From assembly GCA_027064045.1 (NCBI GenBank), contig JAMOQK010000048.1, positions 1 through 39,391 on the forward strand: a DNA stretch of 39,391 nucleotides. Reading direction: 5' to 3'. Below the pieces are notes generated by a model, which saw only the letters and a program-made list of their open reading frames with translations, did no database searches and had not been told where the DNA came from. Both the position numbers and the translations under genes were made by a program. Of this stretch, positions 26,309-34,310 are shown piece after piece (position 1 is the stretch's first letter; each line of letters begins with the position of its first letter). The stretch is from Sulfurimonas sp. (GTDB lineage Bacteria; Campylobacterota; Campylobacteria; Campylobacterales; Sulfurimonadaceae).

Positions 26309-27139
26309 ATGAGTAAATTACAAAAAATTTTGGTTCGTGCAAGACGACAGGTATTTAGTGAGATGATTGGCAATAATCCCTCCATATTTCAAGGGGAGGG
26401 GTATGATTTCATCGAACTTAGAGAGTATATGAGTGGTGATGATATAAGGCATATCGATTGGAATATCACAGCCAAAATGCAAAAACCATATATAAAAGTT
26501 TTTCGTGAAGAGAGGGAACTTAATGTAGTTATAGTTTCTGTTTTAAATGGAAGTGTGCATTTTGGTTCCAAAAAGTTTAAACAAGAGAGCATAGCTGAGA
26601 TAGTTGCTATGCTTGGTTTTTCAACTTTAAAAAATGGCGATTTACTGAGTTCTTATATATTTACTGACAAGATGGTATCGCACTTAAAACCAAGTAAAAA
26701 ATTAAATCAGGTGCAAAAAAGTGTTCAAGATATTTTGGAGTTTGATGCAATAAACCAAAAGGTTGATTTTAAAGTTATAGCAGATACTTTGTATAAAAGG
26801 CTGAAGAGAAAATCTCTTATCATTATTGTGGGTGATTTTTTTGAGATACCATCTTTTAAACTTTTGGCAAAAAAACATGAAGTGGTGGCTGTTGTTGTTC
26901 GAGATTTATTAGAAGAAAAACCACCACAGATGGGTTTTTCATCTTTGGTTGACCCAGAAAGTGGGACAGTTATGGAAGGTGATTTTAACTCTAGCAGTGT
27001 TAAAAGTTATGCAAAAAAAGTGCAAATTCATGATAGAAAACTTTATGAGGCATTTAGAAAATATCAGATTAGATTTACAAAAGTTTATACAACAAGTTGC
27101 GCATCTGTTGAACTTCGCAGACTTTTTGAGGGTAGGTAG
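26309..27139 (+). CDS. DUF58 domain protein
   Basis: The 276-aa protein shows the DUF58 signature FIELREYMSGDDIRHIDWNITAKMQKPYIKVFREERE and then a VWA-like alpha/beta region (ELNVVIVSVLNGSVHFG, KSLIIIVGDFFEIPSF). It lies 11 bases after the MoxR gene and directly before the small membrane protein, the standard position in Bat operons. It is probably a MoxR partner that links ATPase action to membrane VWA proteins. The serine of the MIDAS-like DxSxS is replaced (VLNGS), suggesting a non-metal-binding form. Confidence 0.9.
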   Translation: MSKLQKILVRARRQVFSEMIGNNPSIFQGEGYDFIELREYMSGDDIRHIDWNITAKMQKPYIKVFREERELNVVIVSVLNGSVHFGSKKFKQESIAEIVAMLGFSTLKNGDLLSSYIFTDKMVSHLKPSKKLNQVQKSVQDILEFDAINQKVDFKVIADTLYKRLKRKSLIIIVGDFFEIPSFKLLAKKHEVVAVVVRDLLEEKPPQMGFSSLVDPESGTVMEGDFNSSSVKSYAKKVQIHDRKLYEAFRKYQIRFTKVYTTSCASVELRRLFEGR

Positions 27140-27544
27140 ATGGATAATAAAATTACAGATATACCTTTGCATGATATAAAACCATTATTGGAGATAAAAG
27201 AGTACTCATTTTATTACCTTTTAGGTGGGAGTATTTTAGCACTTTTATTGGCATGTGGGATTATATTTTTGATATATAGATATGTAAAAAATAGAAATAA
27301 ATTTAATATAAGAAAAGAGAATTTAAAACTTTTGAAATCTATAAATTTAAAAGATACAAAAAAAGCAGCCTATGATATAACCTTTTATGGTGTATCATTT
27401 AAAGATGATAGCCCTAAACATCTTCAAATGTATAATGATTTGGTATCAAGGCTTCAAGATTATAAATATAAGCAAGAAGTTGAACCTATGGATAAAGAGA
27501 CTTTAGAATATATTCAACTTTACAAGGAGATGTGCGATGTTTAG
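27140..27544 (+). CDS. Small membrane protein of the Bat operon (DUF4381-like)
   Basis: The 134-aa product has one membrane helix (YYLLGGSILALLLACGIIFLIYRYV, residues about 22-46) and a cytoplasmic helical tail (DTKKAAYDITFYGVSF, then YKQEVEPMDKETLEYIQLY). The N-terminal DIPLHDIKPLLEIKEYSFYYL precedes the helix as in DUF4381 proteins, which occupy this same place between DUF58 and BatA. Its end overlaps the BatA start by 8 bases. The motif copy encodes LACG inside the membrane helix. Confidence 0.78.
   Translation: MDNKITDIPLHDIKPLLEIKEYSFYYLLGGSILALLLACGIIFLIYRYVKNRNKFNIRKENLKLLKSINLKDTKKAAYDITFYGVSFKDDSPKHLQMYNDLVSRLQDYKYKQEVEPMDKETLEYIQLYKEMCDV
27250..27258 (+). repeat. GGCATGTGG motif copy
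   Basis: TTGGCATGTGGGATT matches the extended consensus fully. It encodes LACG within the membrane helix of the DUF4381-like protein. Confidence 0.9.
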
Positions 27545-28463
27545 TGGAATCTATTTTCAATATCCATATCTTTTAGCTTTAATTATATTGTTTATGATTT
27601 GTGAGAGATTTTGTAAGATGAGATTACCATCTATATATTTTCCACATGCCAAAGAGTTTATGCAACAAGGTATATCAAGCTCAAAACTTTTGTTTTTGTT
27701 GAAATGGATTGGGATAATTATGCTTGTTGTCTCCATAGCTTCACCTGTAAAAGATGAACCATATGAGATTGAACCAAAACATGGGCATGAGATAGCACTC
27801 ATTTTAGATGCTTCACAATCTATGAGTACGAGAGGCTTTGACAGAGCTAATCCAAGTTTGTCAAGATTTGATGTGGTAAAAGAGATAGTTAGTGATTTTA
27901 TATCTCAAAGAAAGCATGATAACATAGGTCTTGTAGTTTTTGGGGCTTACTCTTTTATAGCTTCTCCATTAACATATGATGCAAATATTTTAAACAAAAT
28001 AGTATCTCAACTTTATGTAGGTATGGCTGGAAAATATACTGCTCTTTATGAATCATTGGCTCAGGGTATAAACCTTTTAAAGATGAGTAAATCAAAAAGT
28101 AAAGTGATGATACTTTTAACTGATGGTTATAACACGGCTAGAAATCGATTTCCATTTGATGTTGCTATAGATATGGCAAAAAAAGAGAAAGTGAAAATAT
28201 ATCCTATAGGTATAGGTTCACCAAATGAATATAATCAAAGAGTGTTACTAAAGATTGCTAAAGAAACAGGTGGTGTGGCTTATGGAGCTTCTAGTGCGAG
28301 TGAACTTCAAGAGGTTTATAAGCAGATAGATAAACTTGAAAAAGTTGAGATCAAAAGTGAGACATTTACATATATGAAATATTATTATATGTATCCGTTG
28401 TTTATATCATTTTTTGCACTTATGTTTTATGTATATCTTAGAAATAAAAGGGGTCATAATTGA
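27537..28463 (+). CDS. BatA-type VWA membrane protein
   Basis: The 308-aa protein has two N-terminal membrane segments (YPYLLALIILFMICERF and LLFLLKWIGIIMLVVSIAS), a VWA domain with MIDAS motif LILDASQSMS and LTDGYNT, and a C-terminal membrane helix (MYPLFISFFALMFYVYL). BatA proteins sit in the inner membrane with the VWA domain in the periplasm and have been linked to stress tolerance and envelope maintenance in Bacteroides and Leptospira. One copy of the motif lies between the first two helices (FPHAKEF). Confidence 0.92.
   Translation: MFSGIYFQYPYLLALIILFMICERFCKMRLPSIYFPHAKEFMQQGISSSKLLFLLKWIGIIMLVVSIASPVKDEPYEIEPKHGHEIALILDASQSMSTRGFDRANPSLSRFDVVKEIVSDFISQRKHDNIGLVVFGAYSFIASPLTYDANILNKIVSQLYVGMAGKYTALYESLAQGINLLKMSKSKSKVMILLTDGYNTARNRFPFDVAIDMAKKEKVKIYPIGIGSPNEYNQRVLLKIAKETGGVAYGASSASELQEVYKQIDKLEKVEIKSETFTYMKYYYMYPLFISFFALMFYVYLRNKRGHN
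27642..27650 (-). repeat. GGCATGTGG motif copy
   Basis: TTCCACATGCCAAAG on the plus strand. It encodes FPHAK in the short loop between the first two membrane helices of BatA. Confidence 0.9.
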
Positions 28464-30340
28464 GTTTTTTACATCCTGAATTTTTATATTTTATGTTGGT
28501 GCCTTTGTTTATATTTTTTGGATTACTGCTTACTAAAAAAGAGTCTCAAATGCATTTTTTTAGTGAAGAGGTTATAGCTAAACTTCGTGTTGGCTCAAGT
28601 GGTTTGAGCATGAAAGTTAGAAATATTTTGTTTTTATTTATTGGATTTTTTATGATTGTTGCACTTGCAGAGCCTGTGATAAATAATGGTGTCATAAAAG
28701 TACAAGCAAAAAGTGCTGACATCATGATAGCTTTTGATATATCTGACTCTATGTTAGCAAGGGATGTTTATCCAAACCGTTTAGAATTAGCAAAACAAAA
28801 AGCGATAGAACTTTTGAAATTAGCACCAAACGAGAGGATTGGGGTAGTGGCTTTTGCTAAAAATTCATATCTTGTTTCTCCAATGAGTTTTGACCATGGT
28901 GCGGTAAATTTTTTGCTTCATCAGTTAGATACTACAAATATAACAGAAAAAGGAACAAATTTTCTTTCTATGTTAGAAGTGGTTGACAAGAGTATAAAAA
29001 ATGATAAAAAATATCTTCTTATCATCAGTGATGGTGGGGATAAAGATAGTTTTAAAGATGAGATAGCATTTGCAAAAGAAAAAAATATTACTATCTTTGT
29101 TTTAGGTGTTGGGACAAAAAAAGGTTCACCAATCAAGAAAAAAGATGGTTCGTTTATAAAATATAAAGGAGAAATTATTATCTCAAAATTAAATGATAAC
29201 ATCTCAGAATTAGCAACTGCTACAGGTGGTGTTTATATTCAAAATGTAAAATCTGATAAGGATATAAAAACTATGCTTAAAGAGATGGAGTCTAAAAGCA
29301 AGAAAAAAGAGTTAAAAAGTGAAGAGGTACATAGATATATAGCACTTTTTTATTATCCTCTTGGATTGGCTTTGTTTTTACTACTTATAGCTACAAGTTC
29401 ATTTAGAAAAAGTTCCAATGCTAGTGTGTTGGCTGTTATTTTGTTCTTATTTGTGGTTCCACATGCCAAAGCTGGTGCATTTGACTTTATGAAACTAGAT
29501 GATGCTAAAAAAGCTTATAACTCAGGTGAGTACGAAAAATCTGCAAAACTTTATGAAGAATATGCAAAAAAGAGTGGTAATTCAAAAGCATATTATGATG
29601 AGGGAAATGCATTTTATAAATTAAAGCAATATAATAAGGCTATAAAATCTTATAAAAGTGCAAAATTTCAGGATAAGGTTTTAAAAGCTAAAAAACTTGC
29701 AAATATAGGAAATGCTTATGCAAAACAGTTGAAACAAAAAGACTTAAAACAAGCGATAAAATCTTATGAAGAGTCGTTAAAACTTAAAGAAGATAAAGAT
29801 GTCAGGGAGAATCTTCAAGAGGTTAAAAAATTGCTAAAAAAACAACAGCAAAAATCTAAAAATAACAAAAATAACAAGAAAAAGAAGGATAAAAACAAAG
29901 AGAATCAAAATAAAGAGAATCAAAATAAAGATGGTAAGTCTAAAAAGTCTAATAATAAAGACAATAAAAATAAAGATGCTAAGTCTAAAAAGTCAAAGAA
30001 AAAAGACAATAAAAACAAAGACAGTAAGTCCAAAAAATCTAGTAAAAAGGATGACAAAAATAAAAAAGAGAATAAATCCAGCAAATCTGATAATAACAAA
30101 AAAGATAAAAAATCAGATAAAAATTCTAAAAAATCACAAGGTGATAAAAAGAAAAAACAAGATTTAAAAAAGCTAGATAAAAATCTCCAAAATCAGAAAC
30201 TCTCTTGTTCTAAAGAGAAGATGAGTGAAAAAGAGGAAGCTAAATGGTTAAAACAGCTAAATCTACAAAAAAATACATATCTATATAGATTAAACAATCA
30301 AAAACCTAAAGAGGAGAACAACGATGAAAAACCTTGGTAA
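28460..30340 (+). CDS. BatB/BatC-type fusion: VWA, TPR and Lys-rich tail
   Basis: This 626-aa protein joins functions that are often separate BatB and BatC genes. Residues 1-80 carry two membrane helices. The VWA domain has MIAFDISDSM and LLIISDGGDKD. A helix follows (YIALFYYPLGLALFLLLIATS), and another segment (VLAVILFLFVVPHAKAGAFDF) has a signal-peptide-like look. TPR repeats run from about residue 345 to 455 (AYYDEGNAFYKLKQYNKAIKSY). A lysine/asparagine-rich tail with three 15-residue repeats precedes a conserved end (EEAKWLKQLN). TTG at 28460 overlaps the BatA stop. Confidence 0.9.
   Translation: MSFLHPEFLYFMLVPLFIFFGLLLTKKESQMHFFSEEVIAKLRVGSSGLSMKVRNILFLFIGFFMIVALAEPVINNGVIKVQAKSADIMIAFDISDSMLARDVYPNRLELAKQKAIELLKLAPNERIGVVAFAKNSYLVSPMSFDHGAVNFLLHQLDTTNITEKGTNFLSMLEVVDKSIKNDKKYLLIISDGGDKDSFKDEIAFAKEKNITIFVLGVGTKKGSPIKKKDGSFIKYKGEIIISKLNDNISELATATGGVYIQNVKSDKDIKTMLKEMESKSKKKELKSEEVHRYIALFYYPLGLALFLLLIATSSFRKSSNASVLAVILFLFVVPHAKAGAFDFMKLDDAKKAYNSGEYEKSAKLYEEYAKKSGNSKAYYDEGNAFYKLKQYNKAIKSYKSAKFQDKVLKAKKLANIGNAYAKQLKQKDLKQAIKSYEESLKLKEDKDVRENLQEVKKLLKKQQQKSKNNKNNKKKKDKNKENQNKENQNKDGKSKKSNNKDNKNKDAKSKKSKKKDNKNKDSKSKKSSKKDDKNKKENKSSKSDNNKKDKKSDKNSKKSQGDKKKKQDLKKLDKNLQNQKLSCSKEKMSEKEEAKWLKQLNLQKNTYLYRLNNQKPKEENNDEKPW
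29459..29467 (-). repeat. GGCATGTGG motif copy
   Basis: TTCCACATGCCAAAG on the plus strand, sharing 15 bases with the copy at 27642. It encodes VPHAKAG just after a membrane helix of the BatB/C protein. Confidence 0.9.
29930..30064 (+). repeat. Three tandem 45-bp repeats
   Basis: Units start at 29930, 29975 and 30020 and encode DGKSKKSNNKDNKNK, DAKSKKSKKKDNKNK and DSKSKKSSKKDDKNK. They lie in the disordered, strongly basic tail of the BatB/C protein and could vary in copy number between strains. Confidence 0.85.
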
Positions 30341-31724
30341 AATACTATTAATACTTTTTTTATTTCCACATGCCATATTTGCTTCTGTAAGAGCAACACT
30401 TGATTCAAACTATGTGGAGCTTGGTGATACTGTTACATACTCATTAAATATATCTGGTGAAAATATTAAAAGACCAAATATACAAGCTTTATGTGATAGT
30501 GATGTAATCTCTAGCAGTTCACAAAGAAGCATACAAATCATAAATGGTGATATTAAAAAAAGTTATATTTTAAGTTATAAATTTACACCTCAAAAAAGTT
30601 GTGAGATACCACCACTTAGCGTTGAAGTAGATGGTAAAGTTGAAAAAACAAATAGCGTCAGTTTAAAGATAGTTTCTGGTGTCGTAAAAAAAGATGCTTC
30701 ATTTATGTTGAATTTAACAGCTGATAAAAAAGAAGTATTTGTCGGTGAACCTTTTAAAGTTACACTTTTATTTAAACAAAGGGAGGATGCTCAAGCAGTT
30801 GATTCTCAATTTATAGCACCAAAATTAAAAGGTTTTTGGATAAAAAAAGAGTCAAAACCTGTACGATATAGAGATGGAAGATATGTTATAACGAAGTTAG
30901 TTTATACTATGGCAGCACAAAGAGTAGGGGATTTGACAATTTCAAAAGCTCAAATGAGGATAGCTTCAAGGGCAAACAGTAGAGATAGTTGGGGTGCTTG
31001 GATACCACAAGTAAAATGGAGAAGTTATTTCTCAAACTCTTTAGATATTAAAGTAAAAGAGTTGCCAAATGGTGTAAGTCTTATTGGTGATTTTAGCATA
31101 AAAGCAACTGCTGATAAAGCTCAAATCAACTCAAATGAGGCTTTAAATGTAGAGGTGGAGGTTGATGGAATTGGAAATTTAGAAGATATAAAAAGTTTTA
31201 AACCATATATAGATGGTGTGAGTGTTTTTGATGAAAAAATTGTTATAAAAGACAATAAATTAACACAAAAACTCGCATTTGTCTCAGATAAAGATTTTAT
31301 AGTTCCACCATTTACCCTAAAATATTTTGATACAAAAACAAAGCAGATAAAAACAATACAAACAAAAAGTATTTCTGTGAAAGTTATGGGTGTAAAAGAG
31401 AAAACACCACTAGTTATAAAACATTCAAAAGAGGTTGAAGTAAAACATGAAACTTCAAAAATCTTGCTTTTGGTCTCGTTTTTAGTTGGTCTGGCATGTG
31501 GGATTGTTTTGATGTTGTTAAAATCTATAAAATTTAAGAAAAAAGAAACATCATTAGATATTAAAGATGAAAAACTACTTTTGATGAAACTTTTACCATA
31601 TAAAGATGATGAAGAGGTTAAAAAGATATTTGATATGTTAGAAAATAATATCTACTCAAATACTAAACAAAAGATAGATAAGAAAAATTTAAAAGAAATA
31701 ATTAAAAAATATAATATCTCTTAG
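30324..31724 (+). CDS. BatD-like protein
   Basis: The 466-aa protein has a signal peptide (ILLILFLFPHAIFAS), then a large periplasmic beta-sandwich region starting VRATLDSNYVELGDTVTYSLNISGENIKRPNI, with a second repeat at DKKEVFVGEPFKVTLLFKQ and a third at ADKAQINSNEALNVEVEVDG. A C-terminal membrane helix (ILLLVSFLVGLACGIVLMLLKSI) and a short cytoplasmic tail follow. This is the BatD layout. It overlaps the BatB/C end by 17 bases. Two motif copies lie in it, one at the signal-peptide end and one in the membrane helix. Its stop overlaps tyrA by 4 bases. Confidence 0.9.
   Translation: MKNLGKILLILFLFPHAIFASVRATLDSNYVELGDTVTYSLNISGENIKRPNIQALCDSDVISSSSQRSIQIINGDIKKSYILSYKFTPQKSCEIPPLSVEVDGKVEKTNSVSLKIVSGVVKKDASFMLNLTADKKEVFVGEPFKVTLLFKQREDAQAVDSQFIAPKLKGFWIKKESKPVRYRDGRYVITKLVYTMAAQRVGDLTISKAQMRIASRANSRDSWGAWIPQVKWRSYFSNSLDIKVKELPNGVSLIGDFSIKATADKAQINSNEALNVEVEVDGIGNLEDIKSFKPYIDGVSVFDEKIVIKDNKLTQKLAFVSDKDFIVPPFTLKYFDTKTKQIKTIQTKSISVKVMGVKEKTPLVIKHSKEVEVKHETSKILLLVSFLVGLACGIVLMLLKSIKFKKKETSLDIKDEKLLLMKLLPYKDDEEVKKIFDMLENNIYSNTKQKIDKKNLKEIIKKYNIS
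30366..30374 (-). repeat. GGCATGTGG motif copy
   Basis: TTTCCACATGCCATA on the plus strand. It encodes FPHA at the end of the BatD signal peptide. Confidence 0.9.
31493..31501 (+). repeat. GGCATGTGG motif copy
   Basis: CTGGCATGTGGGATTG fits the extended consensus. It encodes LACGI within the C-terminal membrane helix of BatD, the same peptide as in the DUF4381-like helix. Confidence 0.9.
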
Positions 31725-32551
31725 TCTAAAATATCGTGTAGTTTTTTACCATTTTTCATGTCTTGGTAAACTTTATTCCACTCATCATTTTGGATGCTTT
31801 TTTTGAGGTGGCTCAGTTCGGTTTCAAAAAGTTCTATCGCTTCAAGAATGTTGGATTTGTTTTGTTTAAAAACATCTTCCCACATATCTGGCGAACTTTT
31901 TGCTAATCGACTCATAGAACGAAAACCACCTGCTGCAAGGGCTAAGATATTGTTCTTGTTCTCTTGTTTCATAACTGTATTTGCGAGTGAATATGATATG
32001 GCATGTGGCATGTGGGATATAAAGGCAGCGTGACGGTCATGCTCGTGAGATTTCATAAAATATTTTTTCATATTCAATGATTTAAACATCTTTTTTGCCA
32101 CTTTGCACTGATGTTCACCACTCTCCTCTAAATCACATAAAACAACGCTTTTGCCATCATACAAACCATCTATTGCAGCATGTGGACCAAAATTTTCCGT
32201 TCCTGTCATTGGGTGTGCCGCTATAAAATTTTTTCTGATTTGTTTTGGTACAGATGAGACTATAAGCTCTTTTGTACTTCCTAAATCTATGATAGTTGTA
32301 TCTTCATCAATCTCTGTTAGATTTTTTAAAGCAGAAATAATACCATTTACCGGTATGGCTAAAACAATAATATCGTACTTTTTTACATCTTCAAATTTTA
32401 TGATTTTATCTACTAAATTTAACTTTATCGCATCTTGTTGATGTCCTTTGTTGTGATCACTCCCAACAACTTTATCGATAAAATCAAACTTTTTTAAACT
32501 AAGTGCAAGTGAGCCACCCATAAGTCCAAGACCAACTATCGCTACATTCAT
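31721..32551 (-). CDS. tyrA: Prephenate dehydrogenase
   Basis: TyrA converts prephenate to 4-hydroxyphenylpyruvate for tyrosine synthesis using NAD. The 276-aa protein has the Rossmann start VAIVGLGLMGGSLALSLKK, DLGSTKELIV, the substrate-site block FIAAHPMTGTENFGPHAAIDGLYDGKSVVLC and the C-terminal HMPHAISYSLANTV and FRSMSRLAKSSPDMWEDVF. No chorismate mutase or ACT domain is attached. It is convergent with BatD and divergent from the frameshifted gene. Two overlapping motif copies lie at HMPHAIS, partly conserved in the family. Confidence 0.95.
   Translation of the reverse strand: MNVAIVGLGLMGGSLALSLKKFDFIDKVVGSDHNKGHQQDAIKLNLVDKIIKFEDVKKYDIIVLAIPVNGIISALKNLTEIDEDTTIIDLGSTKELIVSSVPKQIRKNFIAAHPMTGTENFGPHAAIDGLYDGKSVVLCDLEESGEHQCKVAKKMFKSLNMKKYFMKSHEHDRHAAFISHMPHAISYSLANTVMKQENKNNILALAAGGFRSMSRLAKSSPDMWEDVFKQNKSNILEAIELFETELSHLKKSIQNDEWNKVYQDMKNGKKLHDILD
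32000..32015 (+). repeat. Overlapping tandem pair of GGCATGTGG motifs (in tyrA)
   Basis: ATGGCATGTGGCATGTGGGAT contains two exact 9-mers at 32000-32008 and 32007-32015 that share GG. On the minus strand they encode HMPHA in two different frames. A one-mismatch copy lies at 32177-32185. Confidence 0.9.
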
Positions 32552-32579
32552 ATCATCTCTTTTTTACATATTTTGTAAA

Positions 32580-32585
32580 ATTATA
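32580..32585 (-). promoter_or_regulatory. tyrA promoter -10 box
   Basis: TATAAT on the minus strand lies 28 bases before the tyrA ATG in the AT-rich divergent gap of 125 bases. A plus-strand -10 candidate (GATAAAAT, around 32633-32640) serves the next gene. Confidence 0.55.
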
Positions 32586-32676
32586 CTAAATTTACTTAAT
32601 ATCTTTGTTAATAGTTGTTTTTTTGATTATTTAGATAAAATGTTAAAAATAATTTTTTAATGAGGGACACAAGTTA

Positions 32677-34233
32677 ATGTATGGGAAGATACTATTTTAT
32701 AATGAACAAAATGGGGATGGTATCATCATTACAAAAGATAATCAAAAAATAAAATTTAATATTCAAGAATGGAACGATTACAGCAAAATGCCCAGTCTGG
32801 GTTTAGAAATATCTATAAAGTTAATTGATGATGGTATAGCAAAAGAGATTCATGTTGTTGGTAAAGATGATGAGATTCAAAAAGAGGAAGATAGTTGTGA
32901 AAAGTCTGAAACTTCTGAAATCTCTGAAACTTCTGTGGCGATAAAGCCATTAAAATGTAAAAATAAAGATTTGGAAAAAGCTGGTAATGAACTAGATACT
33001 TTGTTGAATGACTCAAGTGATAATATAGATTCTTTAAACAATAAAATAATTTTATCTATGAGTATTAGTGAAACTATGCATGATTATTTTGATAGCTTAA
33101 AAAAAGAGTTAAACAAAAGGGAAGGTTATAAAAAAGTACAGGGTAGATTATTTTCTTTCAAAAAGGTTTTTATGGACAACTTTTAATAATCTAGTAGATA
33201 TAGATAATAATATTGTAACTTTAAGAATCAGTTCTATTAGTTATGATTTAAAATTTGTAAGTGATTTAAAAGATAATTTTGATAAAAAAGTTAAGTATCC
33301 ACTCATTGCTTTTGAAGATATATTTTTATCTTCCCAATCAGAATATAAATTAGTCAAGCAAATGACTCTTGAAGTTACTGAAAAATTAAATTTTTTAAAA
33401 AATAAAGAAGAAAAGCTTATTGTTGAAAAAGAAATCAAGAAAAATAGTATCCTTAAAACAAAAGATGAAGATAAAAAAAACACTCTGATGCAAGAGTTTA
33501 AAGTTCTAAATGGTACCTATGTTGATATTGTTCACATGATGGCAAAACTTCAAGAGATACATAAAAAAACACACAAAGACTAAATGAATTTGAATCCTCA
33601 TATAAAGAAAGTTTTTATAAAACATTTAAAACTGAAGCAAAAAAATACCAAAAAAATATTATAGATATTTTAAATGCACAAGCATATTTGTTAGACTCTG
33701 TATTGTGGAAAGAAGCGAAAACTTCACAGGAAATTCTGAACTATTTTAAATCATTATCTATAGATTTGGAGTTAAATACAAAGACATATTTGAAATATTA
33801 TTTGAGTACGCTTGATGAGAGTAAAGCAAACAAAGAAACTAAAGATTTATTTACATTCTATAATTATTTACTAGAGAAGCAAAGAGATTATGTTTTAATT
33901 GTTAGTGCTTCTGCTCAAGATGCTCTTGATTATGCACAAACTATACTAAACTCTAACAAAACATTAATCGTAAAGTCATTTATTAGTGAATTAGAAAGTA
34001 TAAAGTGGGCGATGACTCATACTATTAAAATTCTTGTTCTTGAAGATAAACTTTTATCAACGACGGCTAAAAATTATTTGGATTATTATCATACTCATAT
34101 ATTTTCAAAGCCTAAAATTATACTGATTGGAGATAGCTTACAGATTAAATCCACTAACTATATGGTTCACAAAATATTACCTGCTTTTGTTCAACCGAAG
34201 CTTTTAGTAGATAATTTAAATGAACTTTTATAA
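32677..34233 (+). pseudogene. Frameshifted gene, receiver-like C-terminus
   Basis: Three track ORFs (32677-33186, 33362-33583, 33688-34233) read as one protein once two shifts are allowed. The first lies at or before a TTTT at 33181-33184: dropping one T gives FMDNFNNLVDIDNN. The second lies within 33563-33580, a run of seven A plus ACACAC, after which the frame continues QRLNEFESSYKE. The joined product would be about 518 aa. Its N-terminus (MYGKILFYNEQNGDGIIIT) resembles a small nucleic-acid-binding beta-barrel. The middle is helical. The C-terminus (RDYVLIVSASAQDALDYA, IKILVLEDKLLSTTAK, PKIILIGDS) resembles a degenerate receiver domain. Decay, sequencing error or phase switching are all possible. 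No function is assigned. Confidence 0.72.
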
Positions 34234-34310
34234 GATAAATTATTTTTTTAACTTACTATTAACACAATTATAGATAGAATCTCAACTTATTTTACAATTA
34301 TGGACTTTTA

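Noticed and set aside
29931-30167. Lys/Ile-rich plus-strand ORF inside the BatB/C gene
   Set aside because: It is a frame shadow of the repetitive AAA/AAG-rich tail, with no ribosome-binding site.
3177-32185. One-mismatch copies of the 9-mer (3177, 3956, 6047, 17880, 20729, 32177)
   Set aside because: They were not counted because single-mismatch words are expected more often, and some encode conserved peptides. They may be decayed or nascent copies, but this cannot be judged without a genome-wide background.
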